A DNA stretch of 33,678 bases from assembly GCA_030613005.1 (NCBI GenBank), contig JAUWMV010000024.1, forward strand, positions 1 through 33,678. The letters run 5' to 3'. This stretch comes from a bacterium. Its GTDB lineage: Bacteria > UBP14 > UBA6098 > B30-G16. The notes beneath the pieces were generated by a model. The model did no database searches and had not been told where the DNA came from. It was given only the letters and a program-made list of their open reading frames with translations. Below are positions 8,622 through 16,341 of the stretch, piece after piece. The position numbers were made by a program, and so were the translations under genes. The first letter of the stretch is position 1; every line of letters starts with the position of its first letter.

Positions 8622-10061
8622 ATGACACGAACCTCATATAATCCGGTAAAAAAAATTTTGTTAGCTATACTGCTTCTTGCAGGTATGGTTGCATTTATCT
8701 ATTTATTTGTTAAGATGAAATTCCTTCTAATTCTTTCAGCTGTTGCATTGACAGGAGTTTTATCGATTATCTTTATACCATATGAATATATCGCATTATT
8801 CTTTATTGCTCAAGTTGTTTTTTTAAAAGTTGTGTCTGGTTTCAGGATTATGGATGTTTTTGTTAATTATATAGAGGTTACTTTTTTGATTTTTTTAGGT
8901 TCATTCGCCTTGTCTTTTCTTTTTTACAAACGTTCGATTCAAGTCAAAAAATTTGGTCTAATAGAAATTTTTGTTTTAATACTTCTTGTTTTTGTTGTTA
9001 TTTCTGCCATAGTTGGAATATTAAATTATCCCACTAATGACCTATCTTTCAGCAAGGCATTTCGGACCGATCTTTTTAGAGGACCGATGTACTACGTGTG
9101 GGCAATATTTCTTTCACTTCTAGTTTTCAAAGACGATAAATGGGTAGAAAGAACGATAACTGTTTGGGTTGTTTTCCTAACAGCGCATATCGTATCATAC
9201 TTAATAGATTTTGTAATAACCGGTTCAAGAGCAATTGTTATTGAGCATGGTGCATTTCTGGATTGGGGTTGTCACTTACAAGCTATTTCCTATTTATTCG
9301 CATTTTCGTTTTTGATGAATATGATTTCGAAGAAAAGATTTTGGATAATTATTGCAAGTGTTTGTCTATTGTTCCTAACAATATCACGTTCCAGGACACC
9401 AGTTGTTGCATGTATTATCTTTGCACTCTATGTTATATCTGTCATAAGTATTATGCAACCGAAGGGAACACGTTTAAAATTTTTTGCAAAAGGATTGATT
9501 TATGTTTGTGTAGGAATAGCATTAGCTGCCTTTATTATGCTTTTTCTTTTCCCTGATGAAAGATTAAAATTACTTCTAAGAATTTTTTTCATCCGAGCAG
9601 AGACATTTCAGGCATTATCAGCCGACCCAGCACTAAATAGTAGAAAACTGCAAATGATTGAAGCGATGGAATATTTCCGTCAAAATATTTGGCTCGGACA
9701 CGGATTTGGTACATATTACCTTACCACAAGAAAAATGTTTTTCGTTGACAATTTCTATGGGGTTATTCTATCTAAAATGGGGATTTTGGGGCTTGTTTCT
9801 CTTTTGAGCTTTTATTTTATGGGTGTTCTGTTAGCGATTAAACAATTTGGAAAAGTTAAATATATTAAATCAGACTTAATAAAAGCAGGAATCTTGATTG
9901 CACCAATCATATTTATTATGGCATTGGCAGCGGGATATACAGTATCACATCCATTTTATTCAAAATCCACAATAATAACTGTATGTATTTTTTTGGCTTT
10001 GGTTTCAAATCAATGGGAAAAGAACAATCAAATACAAAAAGAACAGCAAGTCGATCAATAG
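8622..10061 (+). CDS. O-antigen polymerase / ligase-like membrane protein (Wzy/WaaL family)
   Basis: A 479-residue polytopic membrane protein with about 11-12 hydrophobic helices spread along its length. Two features point to the Wzy/WaaL/RodA-fold family: a SRSRTPVVA motif followed by a helix, and the conserved periplasmic segment 'FRQNIWLGHGFGTYY' (compare the usual NxxxGxGxGxxY) before the last helices. Members either polymerise repeat units or ligate them to a lipid carrier; sequence alone does not separate these roles. The gene is wedged between the Wzz-like gene and a flippase-like gene, which favours polymerase. The start at 8622 lies two bases after the preceding stop. Confidence 0.8.
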   Translation: MTRTSYNPVKKILLAILLLAGMVAFIYLFVKMKFLLILSAVALTGVLSIIFIPYEYIALFFIAQVVFLKVVSGFRIMDVFVNYIEVTFLIFLGSFALSFLFYKRSIQVKKFGLIEIFVLILLVFVVISAIVGILNYPTNDLSFSKAFRTDLFRGPMYYVWAIFLSLLVFKDDKWVERTITVWVVFLTAHIVSYLIDFVITGSRAIVIEHGAFLDWGCHLQAISYLFAFSFLMNMISKKRFWIIIASVCLLFLTISRSRTPVVACIIFALYVISVISIMQPKGTRLKFFAKGLIYVCVGIALAAFIMLFLFPDERLKLLLRIFFIRAETFQALSADPALNSRKLQMIEAMEYFRQNIWLGHGFGTYYLTTRKMFFVDNFYGVILSKMGILGLVSLLSFYFMGVLLAIKQFGKVKYIKSDLIKAGILIAPIIFIMALAAGYTVSHPFYSKSTIITVCIFLALVSNQWEKNNQIQKEQQVDQ

Positions 10062-11599
10062 GCTCACTTTCAGGTATTGTAGCGGTTAGAACTTTGGGGA
10101 GAACGCTTGGACTGATTAAAACTCTATTGCTGGCAAGATACTTTGGTGCTACGACTTTGACTGATTCATACTATTTAGCGTTACAAATTGCTACTACAAT
10201 AGGTCTGTTTCTTGGAATAGGACCTATTAGAACCACAGCCACAACTATTCTGATCCAAGCAGATGTTAAAAGAGGTAGTTCTTATTCCAGTCGGATACTG
10301 TTTATTTACATTATCGACTTTTTGATTATTGGGTTTTGTATAATTTCGATTTTAATGTTAACCACAAAGCAATGGTTAGCTTTTGTTTTCCCTGGATTAA
10401 GCTCGATTGGACCGTTATCAATTCTTACATATTTGCTTTTACCGACATATTTGATAATGGGAATTTATTATATTGCTTCATCAGGTTTATATATGCGCAA
10501 CAAATTTGTACCCTTGGAAATAGCAAATCTATTAGTTTCGATGACATTGATAACAATAATCGTTGCACTTCATAAAAAGCTGTCGATTTATTCCGCAGGA
10601 GTTGGGTTCCTCATAGGAACTTCTTTGGGTCTATTATTTATAATATCTGTTTTGGCTCGATTAAAAATGCTCAAACCCACATCACCAAATTTTAAAATCC
10701 ATTGGGTTAAAGCCTTGTTCCTGCAAGGCGGTGCGACACTTGTTTTCACATTTTGGGAACAAGCATTTAGGATTTTCGAAAGATCATTAGGCTCAATTAT
10801 GAAAATTGGAGTTATAACCTCTTTAACGCAAGCACAACAAATGGTTGGAGCAGTTATGTATCTTTTGGCACAACCAATTTCGCTGATTGTCCATCCAACG
10901 CTCGCTCGTTCCTATGCACTTAATGACTTAAAAACTTTCGAGCTGCATTTTTTGAGAGCACTTAGATTAGCGATCTATACATATTTGCCGATTTCCTTTG
11001 TTTTTTCTGTAGTTATTTCTCGGATCACGCATCTGTTTCTTCAGCAAGGTGAATTTACTGTGTCTGCCGCTAATGTAACCGGTTTAGCAGCACAAGTTTT
11101 GGCTTTTGGTATTGCATTTCAGGGTTTATACATGCTTCTAATGCGAACAATGCTTGCATTGAAAGGTTCGAAAGGGCTTGCCCGAATAGGTTTTTACGGA
11201 TGGACATTTGCGATGATATTAGATGTATTTATGGCTTCGAAATTTCAAATTGCTGGACTTGCTGCGACTACGGTTATTGCATTTGCTGTATTGGATGTTG
11301 TTATGCTTTTATCGATAAGAAAGATGACTAAAATTTCCTTTAGCCCAATATTTCCAGTTATTGCGAAATCTCTTTTTGCTTCGACGATAATGTATTTTTT
11401 GATTAATTTAATTGTTAGAAATCTTCCATTAACAGCACCACATGGTTTGTGGCTCAGGTTTGTGATGTTAGGGCAAATTTGTGCATACATGTTGATTGGT
11501 ATTGGATTATACGTTATAATTACTAAAATAATAGGTTTAAAAGAACCTGAGGAATTGCTCACGGCTATTAAGCTGTTTCTGAAATCAAAGAAAGGATGA
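10013..11599 (+). CDS. MurJ/MviN-family lipid-linked oligosaccharide flippase
   Basis: A 528-residue membrane protein with about 14 helices. The N-terminal motif, including R..LGRTLGLIKTLLLARYFG and TDSYYLA, is the MurJ/MviN (MOP superfamily) signature. MurJ flips lipid II; relatives in polysaccharide operons act as Wzx-like flippases for undecaprenyl-linked sugar units. Because it follows exporter, co-polymerase and polymerase genes, a Wzx-like role here is as likely as lipid II flipping. The frame is open from an earlier ATG at 9983, but that would overlap the preceding gene by 79 bases; ATG 10013 (MGKEQSNTKR) gives a normal positively charged N-terminus and is my choice, though no good Shine-Dalgarno precedes either. 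The stop lies one base from the convergent immA stop. Confidence 0.85.
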   Translation: MGKEQSNTKRTASRSIGSLSGIVAVRTLGRTLGLIKTLLLARYFGATTLTDSYYLALQIATTIGLFLGIGPIRTTATTILIQADVKRGSSYSSRILFIYIIDFLIIGFCIISILMLTTKQWLAFVFPGLSSIGPLSILTYLLLPTYLIMGIYYIASSGLYMRNKFVPLEIANLLVSMTLITIIVALHKKLSIYSAGVGFLIGTSLGLLFIISVLARLKMLKPTSPNFKIHWVKALFLQGGATLVFTFWEQAFRIFERSLGSIMKIGVITSLTQAQQMVGAVMYLLAQPISLIVHPTLARSYALNDLKTFELHFLRALRLAIYTYLPISFVFSVVISRITHLFLQQGEFTVSAANVTGLAAQVLAFGIAFQGLYMLLMRTMLALKGSKGLARIGFYGWTFAMILDVFMASKFQIAGLAATTVIAFAVLDVVMLLSIRKMTKISFSPIFPVIAKSLFASTIMYFLINLIVRNLPLTAPHGLWLRFVMLGQICAYMLIGIGLYVIITKIIGLKEPEELLTAIKLFLKSKKG

Positions 11600-11600
11600 G

Positions 11601-12071
11601 TCAATTTTTATTAGTTAGCTCTAAAACTCTTAATCTGTTATACAATGCGTTTCGGGAAACGGATAACATATGGGCTACAATTGAAACTCTGTATTGCTTA
11701 TTCGATTTATATTGCTTCCATAATGTTGTAACCATTGGCTGAGGCATTAAGAGCTCAGCTGCAAACCTGTTGGCAGATCGTTCCATTAATTTATTCTTCT
11801 TCGATATGCACACATAATAACTTTTTCTATGAGGCATAATCAAGTGACCAAGTTCATGAGCTATTGTGAATCTCATTCGGGTTTCGGGAAGGTTTTGATT
11901 CACTACAATAATACTAACTTTTGGGGATTTAAGCGCTAATCCATCCAATTTTACGAAATCCTCAAAGAAAAGTTTAATACCTAGTTCTGTCAAAATAGAA
12001 TTCAAATCTACCGGAGGGGAATCCATATCGATATATTTAAATAGTCGTCTTGCATAGTCAACTTCCCGCAT
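11601..12071 (-). CDS. ImmA/IrrE-family metallo-endopeptidase (COG2856)
   Basis: A 156-residue zinc peptidase. The motif AHELGHL (HExxH at residues 72-76) and the downstream glutamate in ERSANRFAAELLMP (about residue 98) give the complete ImmA/IrrE zinc site. Residues after 115 form a helical region with YRVSIVAHMLSVSRNALYNRL, which resembles a helix-turn-helix. Known relatives cleave an XRE-type repressor (ImmA/ImmR of ICEBs1; IrrE/DdrO of Deinococcus). No classic XRE partner is adjacent; a 50-residue ORF lies just upstream. The ATG at 12071 is preferred because GGAGG stands seven bases upstream; an in-frame TTG at 12098 has no such site. It forms part of a dnaB-led minus-strand unit. Confidence 0.88.
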   Translation of the reverse strand: MREVDYARRLFKYIDMDSPPVDLNSILTELGIKLFFEDFVKLDGLALKSPKVSIIVVNQNLPETRMRFTIAHELGHLIMPHRKSYYVCISKKNKLMERSANRFAAELLMPQPMVTTLWKQYKSNKQYRVSIVAHMLSVSRNALYNRLRVLELTNKN

Positions 12072-12210
12072 TCTCTGCCTCCATGCATATAGATGCAAAC
12101 TTGCCGAGCCATTTCTTCACGAGTTGTGTGTCTGTTTGTCCGAATTCACCTCTGGAAAAAAGTCCCTCGAATTCTTCCAAAAGTATTTTTTCTATTTCTT
12201 GCTTTTCCAT
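12058..12210 (-). CDS. Small uncharacterised protein (50 aa) between dnaB and the ImmA-type peptidase
   Basis: Reading the minus strand, ATG at 12210 opens a 50-codon frame ending in TGA at 12058-12060. It begins MEKQEIEKILLEEFEGLF and ends ASICMEAENAGS. Composition is acidic at the N-terminus, with a basic patch (LVKKWLGK) in the middle; it looks helical and soluble. The start is preceded by GAGGAA overlapping the dnaB stop (TTTTGAGGAAAATG), and the 3' end overlaps the immA start by 14 bases, the geometry of translational coupling. No known family was recognised. It could be a partner or antitoxin-like substrate of the peptidase, but that is inference from position only. Coding status is supported by spacing and Shine-Dalgarno, not by homology. 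Confidence 0.6.
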   Translation of the reverse strand: MEKQEIEKILLEEFEGLFSRGEFGQTDTQLVKKWLGKFASICMEAENAGS

Positions 12211-12215
12211 TTTCC

Positions 12216-13637
12216 TCAAAATCCTTCAAGATTTGGATCGAAATCGTTAGCTATACTTTCCGAATGAACAGGTTCTATGATATCTAACGGTTCAAACGAA
12301 ATAGTTTCTTTATCAAAAGCCAGAAAGACGTCACCGGTAGGACCGTTTCGTTGCTTTGCAATAATAATGTTTGATATACCTTCAGAATTCATCTCCTTAC
12401 CGTAAACTTTAATAGAATCAATATTGTGGATTTCTGGTCTGTATATCATTAAAACAACATCCGCATCCTGTTCGATAGCACCGGATTCTCTCAGATGAGA
12501 CAACTTTGGTCTAAAATCCCTTGAATCCTCGACTCGTCGAGATAGCTGTGATAATGCAATAACCGGGATTTTCAACTCTCTGGATAGAGCCTTAAGTGAC
12601 CTGGAAATTGAAGCAACCTCTGTTTGTCGGTTGTCGAAACGCCCGGGGGTTGTAATAAGTTGAAGATAATCCACGATTATAAGACCCAGATCAATTTGCC
12701 GAGCCAATCTTCTGGATTTTGCTCGCATCTCTAAAACTGTTAAGGTTGGAGAATCGTCGATATAAATCGGAGCGTTAATAAGACGTTTGACAGCGAGTGC
12801 AATTTCGTTAAGATCCCCACGGCTTAGTTTCCCCATTCTTAATTTATGCGAATTTACTCTTGCTTCAGCAGATAATATTCGCATCGCCACTTGTTCGCCA
12901 GACATCTCGAGGCTGAATATCGCAACCGGTTTTCTTTTTCTCTCACTAACTTGCACAGCAATTTTTCTTACAAGGGATAACGCTAAGGCAGTCTTCCCGC
13001 AGCTTGTTCGTCCTGCTATAATTATGTAATCTGACGGATGAAAGCCAGCAAGATAATCATCTAGATCATCGTATCCTGAGCGTAGACCGCTTTTGAAGGT
13101 GTGATCCTTAGTCCAAGAAACAATTTCATCATGAACATTGGTAAGAATAGCTCTTATGTGCATGAAATCGCTACTTGTTCGGAATTGTGTGAGATTAAAA
13201 AACTTTGCCTCCACGCGATCGAGGAATTCTTTAACATCACCAGGTGCCGAGAGTGCCTCGCTAACTGTTGATGAAGATGCCTGTATTACGGATCTTAGAA
13301 TTGCGTATTCCACAATTATTTTCACATGCTCTTCAAAATTTATGGGCGAGATCACAGATTCTATTAATTCTATTATATATTCACTACCTCCCACATTTTC
13401 CAGTTCTCCGTGGTTTTTTAAAGAATCTGTTATCGTAATGCTATCGACTTGTTGTCCCTTATTGCTTAATTCAGAAATTCTAGAGAATATCGTGGTGTGT
13501 CTCTTATAATAGAACATACCTGGATCCAATTTATCCAGTCCGATCTCGTTTTTATCTGGATATAGTATCATAGCACCGATTACTGCGTGTTCTGCTTTCA
13601 GTGAATGAGGTAAAGTTTTACTTATTTGGTCAGTCAT
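12216..13637 (-). CDS. dnaB: Replicative DNA helicase DnaB
   Basis: The hexameric helicase that unwinds the chromosome at replication forks. Its 473 residues match the family. The N-terminal helical domain (HSLKAEHAVIGAMIL) comes first, then the RecA-like domain with Walker A GRTSCGKT (209-216), the FSLEMSGEQVAMR motif, Walker B LIIVDYLQL (about 316-324) and the SQLSRRVE...LSHLRESGAIEQDADVV motif. All catalytic motifs are intact and no intein is present. ATG at 13637 follows a GGGGGG Shine-Dalgarno-like run. It heads a minus-strand unit with the 50-aa ORF and the ImmA-type peptidase, and is divergent from the TPR gene. Low sequence oddity; this looks like the chromosomal copy rather than a phage one. 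Confidence 0.97.
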   Translation of the reverse strand: MTDQISKTLPHSLKAEHAVIGAMILYPDKNEIGLDKLDPGMFYYKRHTTIFSRISELSNKGQQVDSITITDSLKNHGELENVGGSEYIIELIESVISPINFEEHVKIIVEYAILRSVIQASSSTVSEALSAPGDVKEFLDRVEAKFFNLTQFRTSSDFMHIRAILTNVHDEIVSWTKDHTFKSGLRSGYDDLDDYLAGFHPSDYIIIAGRTSCGKTALALSLVRKIAVQVSERKRKPVAIFSLEMSGEQVAMRILSAEARVNSHKLRMGKLSRGDLNEIALAVKRLINAPIYIDDSPTLTVLEMRAKSRRLARQIDLGLIIVDYLQLITTPGRFDNRQTEVASISRSLKALSRELKIPVIALSQLSRRVEDSRDFRPKLSHLRESGAIEQDADVVLMIYRPEIHNIDSIKVYGKEMNSEGISNIIIAKQRNGPTGDVFLAFDKETISFEPLDIIEPVHSESIANDFDPNLEGF

Positions 13638-13659
13638 TTACTATCCCCCCTTAAGGTAT

Positions 13660-13687
13660 AAAATATGAAAAGAGAGATTAAATTCAA
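13660..13687 (-). promoter_or_regulatory. Candidate promoter for dnaB
   Basis: On the minus strand TTGAAT (13687-13682) and TATTTT (13665-13660) are separated by 16 bases, about 22 bases upstream of the dnaB start. Two other gene starts in this window have the same -10 form and the same spacing (25293-25320 and 25211-25238). Confidence 0.4.
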
Positions 13688-13775
13688 CATCCTTTTAAGT
13701 TAATTTCAAATTTTCCTTTCTACTTGATTTGCAGATCGAATGAGATTAAATTTGGTTCAATTTTCGGAGGAAATA

Positions 13776-14705
13776 TTGAGATACATTATTTTTGTATTCG
13801 CATCAGTTTCATTTTGTTTTGCTGGAACACTTTCCACTGATCTGCAAATTATTAAACAGGTTGAAGTTGAAACTGTATATGTAAGCAATAACACTCGCTG
13901 TCCTTACGGGAAAGAAGAAATACTGGACTTTGCGGAACACCTTTATGAGTTGGGTGAATTCGATAGAGCAGCTATCGAATATTTGAGATTCAATTTTTTC
14001 TTTTCTGAGGATGATTGTGCAGCACATACGCTATTTAAGGCAGCTATCTGCAAGGAGAAAGCTCGCAATTTTAAAGAAGCAAGACTGTTATATGAATCAT
14101 TCGGGATTCAATTTCCGGAACGAGAGAATTACTCGAAATATAGAATAGGACTGACATATCTGCTTACTGAGGATTTCGATTCTATTTTGGCAATAAACGA
14201 CACCTCGAGCTCAGCGATGAAATATCTGTACGGTTGGGCACTTTTTGGGAAAAGAAAATATCCAAAAGCTGCTAATGTTTTCAAATCGATTATCGACGAG
14301 GACCTAAATTATTCATTTAAAGGAAGCATAAGCTTTCTCAAACAACGATCTAAATACGGTGAAAACATGTATAGAAAAAGCCCGTTTTTAGCTGCTGTTC
14401 TATCCTCAGTTATTCCTGGTCTTGGAAGGGGATATTGTGGAAGATGGGGTGATTGTTTTTTTTCTTTTTCAATCTTTAGTGTTTCCGGGGGGCTTTCTTT
14501 GTATTACTGGGATAAAGATCATACATTTTCTGTTATTATGGCGTTTGTTAGTATATTCTTTTATTTGGGTAACATATACGGATCGTTTGTTGGAGCGGAT
14601 ATAATTAATGTTGAACAAGAGAACGAACTTTATAATCGAACATTAAGTGAAGTTCCTCATTCGCCAGTAATAATTTATGATGAATATCCATGTAGTGGCA
14701 ATTGA
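13776..14705 (+). CDS. TPR-containing membrane protein with C-terminal hydrophobic domain
   Basis: I prefer the TTG at 13776, which has GGAGG five bases upstream and gives a clean signal peptide (MRYIIFVFASVSFCFAG), 309 residues in all. The in-frame ATG at 13740 has no Shine-Dalgarno and would bury the signal sequence. Residues about 40-195 contain tetratricopeptide-like helical repeats (FAEHLYELGEFDRAAIEYL; MKYLYGWALFGKRKYPKAANVF). Residues about 210-285 are hydrophobic, opening with AAVLSSVIPGLGRGYCGRWGD, resembling the small glycine/proline TM2 or DUF5683-type membrane domain. It probably sits in the inner membrane with the TPR part in the periplasm. Function unknown. It ends one base before the likely start of the next gene. 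Confidence 0.75.
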   Translation: MRYIIFVFASVSFCFAGTLSTDLQIIKQVEVETVYVSNNTRCPYGKEEILDFAEHLYELGEFDRAAIEYLRFNFFFSEDDCAAHTLFKAAICKEKARNFKEARLLYESFGIQFPERENYSKYRIGLTYLLTEDFDSILAINDTSSSAMKYLYGWALFGKRKYPKAANVFKSIIDEDLNYSFKGSISFLKQRSKYGENMYRKSPFLAAVLSSVIPGLGRGYCGRWGDCFFSFSIFSVSGGLSLYYWDKDHTFSVIMAFVSIFFYLGNIYGSFVGADIINVEQENELYNRTLSEVPHSPVIIYDEYPCSGN

Positions 14706-14706
14706 A

Positions 14707-15342
14707 ATGTTGAAGTTAACGAAAATAATAAAGGAATTGATTCGGAAGTCTACTAATCTCATTGCCATTATAATTCCAATTTTATGTCTGACATTTAGCA
14801 GAAAAAACGCAATTTCTTTAATTGGTGCAGCTGCTATGTTTATAATATTCATCGATTTACTGAGAATATACAGTCTTAGATACAGAAGATTCATCTATAA
14901 AAGTTTTTTCAGACATTTTTATCGATCATGGGAAAGAAGAACACTTTCTGGAGGTTCATATATTCTTGCAGGAAGTGCATTATCAATATTGTTTTTTAGT
15001 TCAAATATTGCTGCACTAAGTATTCTTTTTGCAATTGTAGGGGACACTTTCGCTGCGTTCGGTGGTAGACTTTTTGGGAGAAACAAGATTTATTCGCATA
15101 GTAATCCGGACGGTTCGTATAGAAAGAAAACTGTTGAGGGAACATTATCTTTCTTTGTTACCGCTTTTTTGGCAGGTTTGATAATTCCGGGTGTTCCGAT
15201 TTTCTGGAAACTTATTGGAGCAGCATTGGCAACTTGTGTGGAATTGGTTTCGTTTTTCCTCGACGATAATTTTACTGTCCCGATAATTGTCGGAGCTGTT
15301 CTTCAAATAGGTATTCATGGGCATATTTTGTTAGCAATTTAA
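14707..15342 (+). CDS. CTP-dependent lipid kinase-like membrane protein (DGK1/SEC59/VTE5 fold)
   Basis: A 211-residue integral membrane protein of the CDP-diglyceride synthetase/dolichol kinase/phytol kinase superfamily. Characteristic pieces are the GDTFAAFGGRLFGRNKI segment followed by KKTVEGTLSFF, and the late acidic segment ATCVELVSFFLDDNFTVPI, which in relatives carry the nucleotide and metal ligands. Relatives phosphorylate diacylglycerol, dolichol or phytol using CTP; the substrate here cannot be read from sequence. The start at 14707 follows the preceding stop by one base (TGAAATG), giving KELIRKS close to the N-terminus as in the family. ATG 14677 is possible but would overlap the TPR gene by 29 bases. 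No strong Shine-Dalgarno is present, so translation is probably coupled. Confidence 0.75.
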   Translation: MLKLTKIIKELIRKSTNLIAIIIPILCLTFSRKNAISLIGAAAMFIIFIDLLRIYSLRYRRFIYKSFFRHFYRSWERRTLSGGSYILAGSALSILFFSSNIAALSILFAIVGDTFAAFGGRLFGRNKIYSHSNPDGSYRKKTVEGTLSFFVTAFLAGLIIPGVPIFWKLIGAALATCVELVSFFLDDNFTVPIIVGAVLQIGIHGHILLAI

Positions 15343-15366
15343 GGTTCTGAAATATTTTAAGAACCT
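15342..15366 (+). terminator. Weak hairpin after the lipid kinase-like gene
   Basis: AGGTTCT (15342-15348) pairs perfectly with AGAACCT (15360-15366) across an 11-base AT-rich loop, starting at the stop codon. A run of six T begins 10 bases further on rather than directly behind the stem, so termination would be inefficient. It may instead be an attenuator or a chance repeat. Confidence 0.35.
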
Positions 15367-15402
15367 GTCGATACTCGTTTTTTCATTTTAGGGAGGTATT
15401 GG

Positions 15403-16332
15403 ATGCACTATTTATATGGACCAGTTCCGTCGAGAAGATTGGGTTTTTCATTAGGTATAGATGCTTTTTTAAGTAAAAGCTGCACTCATAATTGTATATA
15501 TTGTCAACTTGGAAATAAAGAGCCGCTTGGGTTTGAGAAAATTGAGGGTGTTCATCCACAAATAATCGAGGAGGAATTATACACTTTCTTTAAAGATGGG
15601 GGAATTGCTGATTATATAACTTTTTCAGGGAGGGGTGAACCCACTTTATGGGCTCATCTGGGAAGGTTAGTTAAATTTATTGTAGATAACTTCAAGCATA
15701 AAAAATTAGCTATATTAACAAATGGGAGCACTCTATGGCGGAAGGATGTTCGAGAGGAGATTGAGAAGGCAGATCTTGTTGTACCAACGATATCTTCTCC
15801 GGATAGAGATACATATCTCAGACTTCATAGACCAAACCGTAATGACGATTTCGAAAGATATAAAAATGGTTTGATTAAATTTTGCAGTGAATTCAAGGGA
15901 GAGATATGGGCAGAAGTTATGTTAGTTGAAGGAGTTAACGACTCGGCAGAGCAATTAGAAAAGTTAGCAGTGTTTTTGTATTCACTGCCATTGTCGTATA
16001 TTGATATTAATACACCAGTTCGTCCACCTGCAGAAGGATGGGTAACACCACCCGATGAAGATAAGATTAAATTAGCTTGCAAATTGTTTGGTCCAAAATG
16101 TCGTGTCGTAGGCAAGTTTTCGCCACCTTCCCAGAGAGCGTTAGAAATTGCGAATTTAGCTAATACGATTTTCGATATTCTTAAACGTCGACCTGAACAA
16201 GTAGGCAATATTGCTAATGTATTAGGAATCGATGAATCGAAGGTCGATGAGGCTCTTAATGCTCTTGTTGCCAAAAAGCTTGTAATGAAAACCTTAGATA
16301 AGTATTTTAGAATACAACATAATGCCCAATAG
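15403..16332 (+). CDS. Radical SAM protein of the COG0731 type
   Basis: A 309-residue radical SAM protein. Residues 1-18 (YGPVPSRRLGFSLGID) and the cluster motif CTHNCIYC (C27, C31, C34) match the COG0731 group, distantly related to wyosine-synthesis TYW1. SAM-binding context includes FSGRGEPTLWAHLG. Residues about 255-309 form a winged-helix-like tail (GNIANVLGIDESKVDEALNALVAKKLV), a frequent extension in this group. The reaction is not established; the bacterial members are mostly uncharacterised. ATG 15403 has an ideal GGGAGG site. Its stop lies nine bases before the GalT-like gene, so the two are probably co-transcribed. Confidence 0.88.
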   Translation: MHYLYGPVPSRRLGFSLGIDAFLSKSCTHNCIYCQLGNKEPLGFEKIEGVHPQIIEEELYTFFKDGGIADYITFSGRGEPTLWAHLGRLVKFIVDNFKHKKLAILTNGSTLWRKDVREEIEKADLVVPTISSPDRDTYLRLHRPNRNDDFERYKNGLIKFCSEFKGEIWAEVMLVEGVNDSAEQLEKLAVFLYSLPLSYIDINTPVRPPAEGWVTPPDEDKIKLACKLFGPKCRVVGKFSPPSQRALEIANLANTIFDILKRRPEQVGNIANVLGIDESKVDEALNALVAKKLVMKTLDKYFRIQHNAQ

Positions 16333-16341
16333 GAGGCACTA

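Noticed and set aside
15825-16274. Minus-strand open frame of 149 codons inside the radical SAM gene
   Set aside because: It is the shadow of a well-supported gene with intact cysteine motif; no family features.
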